In this document: positions 16,144 to 23,503 of the stretch, one piece after another | How positions within the stretch are numbered: position 1 is the first letter of the stretch | How the letters are laid out: every line of letters starts with the position of its first letter | Assembly (NCBI RefSeq): GCF_030372275.1 | Contig: NZ_JAUDDJ010000003.1 | Direction: 5' to 3' (one strand) | DNA: 64,000 nucleotides | Source of the DNA: Lawsonibacter sp900766145 | GTDB lineage: Bacteria; Bacillota; Clostridia; Oscillospirales; Oscillospiraceae | Position numbers and translations under genes: made by a program | The notes under the pieces: model-generated | What the model was told of the DNA's origin: nothing | Database searches by the model: none | The model's input: the letters and a program-made list of their open reading frames with translations, nothing else

Positions 16144-16958
16144 ATGAAACATGAAAAATCCCGACATGAGGAGATCCACCTTGGTACTCACGGCGAGGAC
16201 TATGGAAGTTGGATGTCCAACCCGGTCTTTTACATGATCGGCGGTCTGCTGGCCCTATCTGTTGTGCTGGCGGTGCTGTCCTTCACAGTGTTCCGGCTGC
16301 CATGGCTAGGAGCGGTTTTTTCGGTGGCCGCCGCAGCATTTCTGGCCCTGCTCTGTTGGTGCGGCTGGATACGCAAACAATACGCTTTCGGCGGCGGTGG
16401 GATGATGGAGCGGACCCACCAGTGCCTGCTCGCCCACCTGGGCTTCGATGGCAAGGGGACGCTGCTGGATGTGGGCTGCGGCTCCGGCGCCCTGTCCATC
16501 CGGGCGGCCCTCACCTGGCCGGAAGCGCAAGTCACCGGTATCGACTATTGGGGCGTGGCATACGGCTACGGCCAGCCCATGTGCGAGAAGAACGCCGCCA
16601 GTGAGGGTGTAGCGACCCGGTGCCGGTTTCAGCACGGGGACGCCCATCAGCTGGACTTCCCCGATGATACCTTTGACGCGGTCGTAAGCAACTATGTCTA
16701 TCACAATATTACCGGCGCGGATAAGCAAGCACTGCTGCGGGAGACCCTGCGGGTATTAAAGCCCGGTGGGGTATTTGCCCTGAATGACGATATGAAGCCC
16801 CGGATGTACGGGGACATGGAGCCTTTGCCCAGGATCTGCGGGAGGCCGGATTTCAGGAGGTGCGGCTGGTGGATACCGCCACGGAGGTGTTCGGTTCCCA
16901 GCGGCGGGCGGCCATGATGATGCTGGGCGACTCCCGGATGCTGGTGGGGCGGAAGTAA
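16144..16958 (+). pseudogene. membrane-anchored SAM methyltransferase, frameshifted near 16821
   Basis: The first 226 residues have two N-terminal membrane helices (about 27-75), then a methyltransferase core: LLDVGCGSGALSIRAA, VTGIDYWG, FDAVVSNYVYHNI and LKPGGVFALND. After MYGDME the frame is wrong. Restoring one G at about 16821 (GAGGCC in place of GAGCC) continues as AFAQDLREAGFQEVRLVDTA and ends at TAA 16956-16958, 14 bp before the next gene. As written the frame reads nonsense to 16917. It is either a recent single-base loss or a sequencing error. The start ATG at 16144 follows GAGGAGAGGG. Confidence 0.75.
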
Positions 16959-16972
16959 GACGGAGGTTTGTC

Positions 16973-17632
16973 ATGACCTATACATATTGTGAAAGGCTGA
17001 TGTGGGCTGCCATCGCTCCTGCCGCATTTCGGTATCTGGCAAGGCAGGAGTTGGGATGGGATATTTCTGCGTTGAAGCAGCTCTCTAAGCAGATTTACCG
17101 GCAAATAGTATCCCGTACCCCGGATATTGGCTCCATGATGGAAAACCCGTTGCGGGTCTGCCTGACTGGTGGAATTCTATGGCTGTCTATCTATAAGGCG
17201 GCAGAAGAAAAAATGAGTGAAAAGCGCTTTGAGGGCATGGTAAGTGCCAGTATGCGTTCTCCTCTGGTTGTGGCTGCCTTCCGGGGCAAAGCCAAGACTG
17301 CATTTACTTTGAAGGCTCAATATAAGCGAGCAGCGACTGCATCTTTGGCGGATGCAGATAGGAACCCCTTTCAGTGGAATGCCGAGGTCATCTTCGGCCG
17401 GGATGCAGAGGAATATACGATCCTTTACCACCAGTGCGGTCTGTGTGCCCTGGGCCGACAGGAGGGCCTTCCTCATCTGGTTCCCTATCTATGCGCTCTG
17501 GACACGATGTCCGTCGACTGGATGGGTGGGCGGCTCTACCGTACCAAAACACTGGCTACCGGCGGAGACTGTTGTGACTTTTATATCTGCAAAAAGGGTT
17601 CCCGTTGGGACAAAGAACGGCAGGGAAAATAG
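16973..17632 (+). CDS. L-2-amino-thiazoline-4-carboxylic acid (ATC) hydrolase-like protein
   Basis: A 219-aa protein with the diagnostic C-terminal pattern of the ATC hydrolase family (PF14196 by recollection): YHQCGLCALGRQEG, LVPYLCALDTMSVDWMGG, then a TLATGGDCCDFYICKK ending. The founding enzyme opens a thiazoline ring on the way to cysteine. Members in Clostridia are mostly unstudied. It lies in the operon behind the palindrome at 14885, just after the frameshifted methyltransferase. Metallophores such as yersiniabactin carry thiazoline rings, so a role in chelate breakdown is a testable idea, not a finding. Confidence 0.78.
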   Translation: MTYTYCERLMWAAIAPAAFRYLARQELGWDISALKQLSKQIYRQIVSRTPDIGSMMENPLRVCLTGGILWLSIYKAAEEKMSEKRFEGMVSASMRSPLVVAAFRGKAKTAFTLKAQYKRAATASLADADRNPFQWNAEVIFGRDAEEYTILYHQCGLCALGRQEGLPHLVPYLCALDTMSVDWMGGRLYRTKTLATGGDCCDFYICKKGSRWDKERQGK

Positions 17633-17647
17633 AAAGAGGAAGATTTG

Positions 17648-17905
17648 ATGACGCTTGCGGAGTTTCGCCGGGCCTATCTCACCGCCACTACCGTAAAGGA
17701 GGGATTCCGCCGCCTCTACGGTCTGCCGGTCCACACCTGGCTGCGCCAGCGGCGGATGGAACGGGCGGCAGAGTTGCTGCACACGCCCGAACTAAGTCTG
17801 GAAGGCGTGGCCAAAGCGGTAGGTTACAGCAGTGTCAGTCAATTTATCGCTGCTTTCAGGCAGCAATATGGGCTGACACCGGGCCAGTATCGCAAAAATG
17901 TCTAA
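17648..17905 (+). CDS. stand-alone AraC-type HTH protein
   Basis: An 85-aa protein that is only the AraC DNA-binding end, without an effector domain. The first HTH is degenerate (TVKEGFRRLYGLPVHTWLRQ) and the second is complete (SLEGVAKAVGYSSVSQFIAAF), ending YGLTPGQYRKN. It has its own ribosome binding site (AGAGGAAG) and ATG at 17648, 15 bp after the ATC-hydrolase stop. It may be a genuine small regulator, as in SoxS/MarA-size proteins, or a relic. It probably closes the operon. Confidence 0.75.
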   Translation: MTLAEFRRAYLTATTVKEGFRRLYGLPVHTWLRQRRMERAAELLHTPELSLEGVAKAVGYSSVSQFIAAFRQQYGLTPGQYRKNV

Positions 17906-17952
17906 ACAGGCAACTATTTGACCGATTCAGAGATGTGCTTGAGAAGGATATC

Positions 17953-17961
17953 TGCTATACT
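17953..17961 (+). promoter_or_regulatory. extended -10 promoter of the P-type ATPase operon
   Basis: TGCTATACT, an extended -10 element, 48 bp before the 26-aa ORF. No clear -35 and no GTTAG-N6-CTAAC site, so this operon seems outside the palindrome regulon. Confidence 0.45.
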
Positions 17962-18008
17962 ACTTAAATACGCTAAGAGCTAAGCTTGTTTCCGGGGAGG
18001 AGATCTTG

Positions 18009-18089
18009 ATGAAACAGCATCGCTTCTGGGCCTGGGGCGCCGTGATCTGCATGATCATGGTGATGATTACGGGCTACAAACGCAAATAA
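18009..18089 (+). CDS. 26-aa membrane micropeptide
   Basis: A 26-codon ORF with a near-ideal GGGGAGGAG seven bases before its ATG. The peptide starts MKQHRFWAWG and forms one hydrophobic helix with four methionines (AVICMIMVMITG), ending in a basic YKRK tail. It lies 28 bp before DUF6110 and upstream of a metal-transporting ATPase. I recall similar short peptides in the same place in other Clostridia, so it is likely a real subunit or modulator. Confidence 0.65.
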   Translation: MKQHRFWAWGAVICMIMVMITGYKRK

Positions 18090-18117
18090 AGTATATAGCA
18101 GAAAGGAAGAATCCCCC

Positions 18118-18381
18118 ATGATGAAACACTATGTCAGACTGGCCTGCTTCGTGGGCGGCGCTCTGTTTGGCTCCGTCGGCGTAAAACTGCTTGCCAGCAA
18201 GGACGCCAAGAATGCCTATACCCACATTACCGCCGCTGGCCTGCGGATGAAGGACAGCGTGATGGAAACCGTTACATCCGTTCAGGAGAACGCCGCCGAT
18301 ATCCTGGCCGCTGCCAAGGACATCAATGAGGCCCGGGCCGCCAAAGATGCTGAGGCTCAGGTGGATGGCCAGGAGGCCTGA
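18118..18381 (+). CDS. DUF6110 family small membrane-associated protein
   Basis: An 87-aa protein with an N-terminal hydrophobic segment (CFVGGALFGSVGVKLL), then an amphipathic helix rich in Ala/Glu/Lys. I recognise it as DUF6110, which accompanies heavy-metal P-type ATPases in Firmicutes. Two adjacent ATG codons (18118, 18121) follow GAAAGGAAG. A stem-loop lies between it and the ATPase gene. Function unknown. Confidence 0.72.
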   Translation: MMKHYVRLACFVGGALFGSVGVKLLASKDAKNAYTHITAAGLRMKDSVMETVTSVQENAADILAAAKDINEARAAKDAEAQVDGQEA

Positions 18382-18393
18382 AAAACTGCGGAA

Positions 18394-18419
18394 GGGAGCC
18401 GGTAAGCGGCTCCCTTTTT
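18394..18419 (+). terminator. terminator-like hairpin between DUF6110 and ATPase
   Basis: Arms GGGAGCCG / CGGCTCCC with a 5-nt loop, followed by TTTTT. No second promoter is obvious before the ATPase, so it may act as a partial terminator setting the ratio of small proteins to ATPase. Confidence 0.75.
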
Positions 18420-18438
18420 CCTTGAGGAGAGATTTGCT

Positions 18439-20547
18439 ATGAGAGCGACCATCGAACACGAGAGTCGGGGCCGGATGCGTCTGCGGCTCCGGCAGAAGAA
18501 TATGACTCTCCGGCAGGCGGACCTGCTGGAAACCTGGCTGAAGGGCCAGCCCTGGGCGAAGGATGCCGTGGTTCACGAGCGTACCTGCTGCGCCATCTTG
18601 ACGTATGCGGGAGATCGGGCTACGGTGCTCTCCGCCATCGGCAGCTTCACCTGGGCCGGGGCGGAGGAAGCGGTTACCCTTCCCAGCCACAGCACCCGGG
18701 AACTGAACCGGGAGTTTCAAGAAAAACTGGTGGGCAAGGTGCTGATGAAGGGGGCCGCCGCCCTGTTTTTGCCTGCCCCGCTGCGGATCGCCCGGGTAGT
18801 CTGGCACATGGTCCCCTTCCTCCGCAAGGGGCTCCGATGCTTGGGGGGGCGGAAAATCAAGGTGGAACTGCTGGATGCCCTGTCCATCGGCATCTCCGTC
18901 TGCCGCCGGGACTTTGGAACCGCCGGCACCGTTATGTTCCTGCTGGAGATCGGCGAGCTGCTGGAGGACTGGACGAGGAAGAAGTCTGTGGCCGACCTGG
19001 CTAAGAGCCTGTCCCTCCATGTGGACCGGGTGTGGCTGAAAACAGAGGCCGGGGAGGTGCTTACCCCAATCGGACAAATTAGCCCCGGCGACCGGGTGGT
19101 GATCCGGGCCGGGGGCGTCATCCCCCTGGACGGCGTGGTGGCGGAAGGAGATGTCACCGTCAACCAGGCCTCCCTCACCGGCGAGTCCGTCCCCGTGGCC
19201 AAACACCCAGGCGGCACGGTGTACGCCGGTACCGTGGTAGAGGAGGGCGAGTGTGTTCTGGAGGTGAAACAGGCCTCCGGCCAGGGCCGCTACGACCAGA
19301 TCGTGGAGATGATCCAGCGGTCAGAGCAGATGAAGTCTGGCGCTGAGGCCAAGGCGTCCAGTCTGGCGGATAAGCTGGTTCCCTACACCTTCGCCGGGAG
19401 CCTGCTGAGTCTGGCCCTCACCCGAAACGTGACCCGGGCCCTGTCGGTGCTCATGGTGGACTTCTCCTGCGCCCTGAAGCTGGCCATGCCCCTGGCGGTG
19501 CTCTCCGCCATGCGGGAGGCGGGACGGGAGCACATCACCGTCAAAGGCGGCAAATTCTTGGAGGCGGTGGCCAAAGCGGACACCATCGTCTTTGACAAGA
19601 CCGGCACCCTCACCCACGCCTGCCCCCGGGTGGCGAAGGTCGTCCCCTTCAATGGAAAAGAGGAGGCGGAGATGCTGCGCCTTGCCGCCTGCCTGGAGGA
19701 GCACTTCCCCCACTCCATGGCCAACGCCGTGGTGGAGGAGGCCCGCCGCCGGGGGCTGAACCACGAGGAGCGCCACGCCAAGGTGGAATACCTGGTGGCC
19801 CACGGCATCGCCAGTTCGGTGGACGGGGAGCAGGTGTGCATCGGCAGCGCCCACTTCATCTTTGAGGATGAAAAGGGGACCATCCCGGAGGGCGAACAGG
19901 CCAAGTTCGATGCCCTGCCCCCGGAGTATTCCCAGCTCTATCTTGCCATCGACGGGGTGCTCTCCGCCGTGCTCTGCATCTCCGATCCCCTGCGGGAGGA
20001 GGCGAAGGATGTGCTCTCCACTCTGCGGGACTTGGGAGTGAAAAACGCTGTTATGCTCACCGGGGACAGCCCCCGCACCGCCGCCGCCATTGCCAAGGAA
20101 TTGGGGGTAGACGACTTCCGGGCCGGAGTGCTCCCGGCGGACAAGGCGGAGTATGTGGCCGCCCTGCGGCGTGAGGGCCACACCGTCCTCATGGTGGGGG
20201 ACGGCATCAACGACTCCCCGGCCCTCTCCGAGGCGGACGCGGGCATTGCTATCAGTGACGGGGCGGCCATCGCTCGGGAGATCGCTGACATTACCATCGC
20301 CGCCGACAGCCTGTGGGAGCTAGTGCGCCTGCGGCAGCTGGCTATGGCCCTTATGCGCCGCATCCAGAACAACTACCGCTTCGTCATCGGTTTCAACGGG
20401 GCGCTCATCGGCCTAGGCGTAGTGGGTATCCTGCCCCCGGCCACCTCCGCCATGCTCCACAACCTGTCCACCCTTGGAGTAAGCCTTCACAGCATGAGCG
20501 CCCTACCGGTAGCTGGGCAAGAGACAAAGGTACCGAATGATCTGTAA
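18439..20547 (+). CDS. P1B-type heavy-metal-translocating ATPase
   Basis: A 702-aa metal pump. It has the phosphatase loop SLTGESVPVAK, phosphorylation site DKTGTLT (Asp386), an HFPHSMANAVV segment that serves as the P1B HP motif, and the hinge VGDGINDSPALSEADAG. The metal site in the sixth membrane helix reads FSCALKL (Ser343-Cys344-Ala345) where most relatives have CPC, SPC or CPH, so specificity cannot be assigned. The N-terminal 80 residues look like a metal-binding-type fold without CxxC. Operon partners are the 26-aa peptide and DUF6110. It probably exports a transition metal across the membrane. Confidence 0.9.
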   Translation: MRATIEHESRGRMRLRLRQKNMTLRQADLLETWLKGQPWAKDAVVHERTCCAILTYAGDRATVLSAIGSFTWAGAEEAVTLPSHSTRELNREFQEKLVGKVLMKGAAALFLPAPLRIARVVWHMVPFLRKGLRCLGGRKIKVELLDALSIGISVCRRDFGTAGTVMFLLEIGELLEDWTRKKSVADLAKSLSLHVDRVWLKTEAGEVLTPIGQISPGDRVVIRAGGVIPLDGVVAEGDVTVNQASLTGESVPVAKHPGGTVYAGTVVEEGECVLEVKQASGQGRYDQIVEMIQRSEQMKSGAEAKASSLADKLVPYTFAGSLLSLALTRNVTRALSVLMVDFSCALKLAMPLAVLSAMREAGREHITVKGGKFLEAVAKADTIVFDKTGTLTHACPRVAKVVPFNGKEEAEMLRLAACLEEHFPHSMANAVVEEARRRGLNHEERHAKVEYLVAHGIASSVDGEQVCIGSAHFIFEDEKGTIPEGEQAKFDALPPEYSQLYLAIDGVLSAVLCISDPLREEAKDVLSTLRDLGVKNAVMLTGDSPRTAAAIAKELGVDDFRAGVLPADKAEYVAALRREGHTVLMVGDGINDSPALSEADAGIAISDGAAIAREIADITIAADSLWELVRLRQLAMALMRRIQNNYRFVIGFNGALIGLGVVGILPPATSAMLHNLSTLGVSLHSMSALPVAGQETKVPNDL

Positions 20548-20604
20548 AGTTCGGAAGATCCCGCATGAGCTTATTTCGATCATCGACTGTAGGGAGGGCG
20601 GAAT

Positions 20605-20835
20605 ATGAAGAAGAGTGCATTCTATCTGATTGGTGCTGTGGTCGGCGCGCTGCTGGTGCTGCTGGCGGTACCGCTGGGGAACGCCTATATTGGAAATTAT
20701 CTTTCGATTTATGGCGGGATGGACACCCAGAGCTATGTGTTGCTCATGCAGAGCGCGGTAACTGGCTTTCAGATCCTGGGCGGTGTTCTTCTGGGACTCT
20801 TCGGCGCGGCGTATCTTTTCCGGCGCAAACCGTAA
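20605..20835 (+). CDS. 76-aa two-helix membrane protein
   Basis: A 76-aa protein with two hydrophobic helices (about 5-28 and 48-70) joined by a short extracytoplasmic loop (NYLSIYGGMDTQ) and a basic end RRKP. The ribosome binding site is AGGGAGGG. It begins 57 bp after the ATPase stop and is followed by a strong terminator, so it ends that operon. No family recognised. Confidence 0.72.
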   Translation: MKKSAFYLIGAVVGALLVLLAVPLGNAYIGNYLSIYGGMDTQSYVLLMQSAVTGFQILGGVLLGLFGAAYLFRRKP

Positions 20836-20853
20836 GCAACGATTTTATTCTCG

Positions 20854-20888
20854 AATGCCCCGGCGTGCAGTTGTACGCCGGGGCATTT
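20854..20888 (+). terminator. terminator of ATPase operon
   Basis: Arms AATGCCCCGGCGT / ACGCCGGGGCATT with an 8- to 9-nt loop, then TTCT. Very stable stem. Confidence 0.85.
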
Positions 20889-20906
20889 CTCATCGTGCTC
20901 TTTGGG

Positions 20907-20945
20907 GAATTTCCTTCCATGTGCTCCGTGGAGAATTTCCTTCCA
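20907..20945. repeat. two direct repeats upstream of tetR-1 promoter
   Basis: GAATTTCCTTCCA occurs at 20907-20919 and 20933-20945, offset by 26 bp, immediately before the -35 box. Candidate binding site for a second regulator. Confidence 0.6.
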
Positions 20946-20949
20946 CCTC

Positions 20950-20978
20950 TTGACAAATGGATCCGACAGCTATACTAT
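20950..20978 (+). promoter_or_regulatory. tetR-1 promoter
   Basis: TTGACA (20950-20955), 17 bp, TACTAT (20973-20978). Confidence 0.8.
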
Positions 20979-21001
20979 AGCATTGTTATATAACGCTGCT
21001 A
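20978..21001. promoter_or_regulatory. TetR-1 autogenous operator
   Basis: A 24-bp palindrome with half-sites TAGCATTGTTAT and ATAACGCTGCTA (10 of 12 positions pair), overlapping the end of the -10 box and the transcription start. Confidence 0.7.
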
Positions 21002-21017
21002 TAAGGAGGCTGCCACA

Positions 21018-21635
21018 ATGGAAGAGAACACTCCCACCACATTGGAAAGGATCCAGGAGGCGGCCATGACCGAATTTCTGGACAAGGGCTTTCTGGGGGC
21101 CTCCCTGCGGCAGATCGTGAAGAACGCCGGGGTAACTACCGGAGCTTTCTATGGCTACTTCTCCAGCAAGGAGGCTCTATTTGCCTCTATTGTAGAACCC
21201 CACGCCAAGGCACTGATGGGCCGGTTCATGGAGGCCCAGACCTCCTTTGCTGAGTTGCCCGAGGAACAGCAGCCGGAGCATATGGGGATAGAATCCTCGG
21301 ACTGTGTCCACTGGATGGTGGACTACATCTGCCAGCACCGCCAGGCAGTGAAGCTGCTCCTGTGCCGGGCGGAGGGCACCGGCTATGAGCAATTCATCCA
21401 CAACATGGTGGAGGTGGAGGTGGAATCCACCCTCCGCTATATGGAAGTGCTGCGGCATCTGGGGCGGGATGTGCCGGAACTGAGCCGGTCCCTGTGCCAC
21501 ATCATCGCCAGCGGGATGTTCAGCGGCCTCTTTGAGATCGTGGTCCACGATATGCCCCGGGAGCAGGCACAGCGGGACGTGGAACAGTTCCGCCAGTTTT
21601 ACACCGGAGGATGGCTGAAATTGATGGGGGGATGA
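21018..21635 (+). CDS. TetR family repressor 1
   Basis: A 205-aa TetR regulator. The N-terminal HTH is ASLRQIVKNAGVTTGAFYGY (about residues 28-47), followed by FSSKEALFASIVEP; the C-terminal helical domain would bind an effector. A palindromic operator over its own start site points to autorepression. The ABC transporter pair starts 58 bp after it, behind a separate GTTAG-N6-CTAAC site. Related in layout to the TetR genes at 29221 and 48797, each placed just before an ABC pair, so each may sense something carried by its transporter. Confidence 0.88.
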   Translation: MEENTPTTLERIQEAAMTEFLDKGFLGASLRQIVKNAGVTTGAFYGYFSSKEALFASIVEPHAKALMGRFMEAQTSFAELPEEQQPEHMGIESSDCVHWMVDYICQHRQAVKLLLCRAEGTGYEQFIHNMVEVEVESTLRYMEVLRHLGRDVPELSRSLCHIIASGMFSGLFEIVVHDMPREQAQRDVEQFRQFYTGGWLKLMGG

Positions 21636-21657
21636 CCCCTGTCTTTTTTGGATATTG

Positions 21658-21673
21658 GTTAGTTATTGCTAAC
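21658..21673. promoter_or_regulatory. GTTAG-N6-CTAAC operator (site 6)
   Basis: Perfect GTTAGTTATTGCTAAC, 20 bp before the first ABC gene, preceded by GATATT as a possible -10. Confidence 0.85.
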
Positions 21674-21693
21674 TTTCAAAAGGAGGTTTTTCC

Positions 21694-23487
21694 ATGAAGC
21701 AAAAGAAGAAGAACGATATAGCCGCCCTGCTGGACTACGCGGGGAGCCACCGGGGGCTGACCTTTCTGGGCCTCGGCCTGTCGGCGGCGTCCATGGTGTG
21801 CAGCATGATCCCTTACCTCTGCATCTGGCTGGCGGCCCGGGATCTGATCGAAGTTGCTCCAAACTGGACGCAGGCCCAGAGCGTCGCCCGGTACGGGTGG
21901 CTGGCCTTCGGGGCTGCCTTCGGGGGCATCGTGCTGTACTTCGGGGGGCTGATGTGTACTCACCTGGCGGCTTTCCGCACGGCGGCCAACATCCGCAAGC
22001 AGGGCGTGGCCCATGTGATGAACGCCCCTCTGGGCTGGTTCGACGCCAACGCCTCCGGCCTCATCCGGGGACGGCTGGACGCGGCGGCGGCCGACACCGA
22101 GACCCTGCTGGCCCACAATCTGGCAGACATCGTGGGTACCATCACCCTGTTTATTGCCATGCTGGTGCTGATGTTCGTCTTTGACTGGCGGATGGGCTGC
22201 GCCTGCCTGCTGGCGGCGGTGATCTCCATCCTCACCATGTTCGCCATGATGGGGGGCAAGAACGCCCAGATCATGGCGGAGTACCAGGCGGCCCAGGACC
22301 GCATGACCAAGGCCGGCACGGAATATGTCCGGGGCATCCCGGTGGTGAAGATCTTCCAGCAGACGGTGTATTCCTTCAAAGCGTTCCAGCAGGCCATTGA
22401 GGAGTACAGCGCCAAGGCTGAGCACTATCAGGCGGACGTGTGCCGGGTGCCCCAGTCCATCAACCTGACTGTCACCGAGGGCGCCTTTGTGTTCCTGGTG
22501 CCGGTGGCCTTGTTCTTGGCGCCTGGCGCCTTGACAGCCGGTAATTTTGCCGGATTCGTGGTGGACTTTGCATTTTATGCGGTGTTCTCTGCCATCATTT
22601 CCACGGCGCTGGCGCGGATCATGTTCGCCTCGTCCGGTATCATGCTGGCCGGCACAGCCCTGGGGCGCATCCGCATGGTCATGGATGCCCCGGAGCTGAA
22701 AGCACCAGAGCGCCCCAGGGCGCCTCAGGGCAGCCGGGTAGAGTTCCGGGACGTGAGCTTCACCTACGACGGGGCAGAGACGCCCGCTCTCAGCCATGTG
22801 TCTTTTACAGTAGAGCCGGGACAGACCGTGGCCCTGGTGGGCCCCTCCGGCGGCGGCAAAACCACCGCCGCCAGCCTGATCCCCCGGTTCTGGGACGTGT
22901 CCTCCGGCGCGGTGCTTGTGGGCGGCGTGGATGTGCGGGACATGGACCCCCACGCGCTCATGGATCAGATTGCCTTTGTGTTCCAGAACAGCCGGCTGTT
23001 CAAGACCTCCATCCTGGAGAACGTCCGGGCCGCAAGGCCAGAGGCCACCCGGGAGCAGGTGCTCGCCGCCCTCATGGCCGCCCAGTGCGGAGACATTCTG
23101 GAAAAGCTGCCAAAGGGCATGGACACTGTGATCGGTACAGAGGGCACCTACCTCTCCGGCGGAGAGCAGCAGCGGGTGGCCCTGGCCAGGGCCATCTTGA
23201 AAGACGCCCCCATCGTGGTGCTGGACGAGGCCACCGCCTTTGCCGACCCGGAGAACGAGGCCCTGATTCAGAAGGCCTTTGCCCAACTGACGAAGGGCCG
23301 CACGGTCATCATGATCGCCCACCGCCTGTCCACCGTGGTGGGGGCGGACAGGATCCTCGTCATGGACCAGGGGCGCATAGTGGAACAGGGCACGCACGAG
23401 GAGTTGACTGCCGCCGGCGGGCTGTATGCCAGGATGTGGGCGGACTACAACCGGGCGGTCCAGTGGAAGATCACCAGCGAACGGTAA
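21694..23487 (+). CDS. ABC transporter 1, subunit A (YbtP/IrtA-type, exporter fold)
   Basis: A 597-aa fused permease-ATPase: six membrane helices in residues 1-330, then an ATPase with Walker A GPSGGGKTT (about 384), signature LSGGEQQRVALARA and Walker B VVLDEATAFADPENE. The DEATAFxDPENE form is what I know from YbtP/YbtQ and IrtA/IrtB, exporter-fold proteins that import iron-siderophore complexes. No N-terminal siderophore-interaction domain is present, unlike mycobacterial IrtA. It is the most divergent of the four A subunits here. It pairs with the gene at 23504. Confidence 0.85.
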   Translation: MKQKKKNDIAALLDYAGSHRGLTFLGLGLSAASMVCSMIPYLCIWLAARDLIEVAPNWTQAQSVARYGWLAFGAAFGGIVLYFGGLMCTHLAAFRTAANIRKQGVAHVMNAPLGWFDANASGLIRGRLDAAAADTETLLAHNLADIVGTITLFIAMLVLMFVFDWRMGCACLLAAVISILTMFAMMGGKNAQIMAEYQAAQDRMTKAGTEYVRGIPVVKIFQQTVYSFKAFQQAIEEYSAKAEHYQADVCRVPQSINLTVTEGAFVFLVPVALFLAPGALTAGNFAGFVVDFAFYAVFSAIISTALARIMFASSGIMLAGTALGRIRMVMDAPELKAPERPRAPQGSRVEFRDVSFTYDGAETPALSHVSFTVEPGQTVALVGPSGGGKTTAASLIPRFWDVSSGAVLVGGVDVRDMDPHALMDQIAFVFQNSRLFKTSILENVRAARPEATREQVLAALMAAQCGDILEKLPKGMDTVIGTEGTYLSGGEQQRVALARAILKDAPIVVLDEATAFADPENEALIQKAFAQLTKGRTVIMIAHRLSTVVGADRILVMDQGRIVEQGTHEELTAAGGLYARMWADYNRAVQWKITSER

Positions 23488-23503
23488 GAAAGGGGGAAGG
23501 GAA

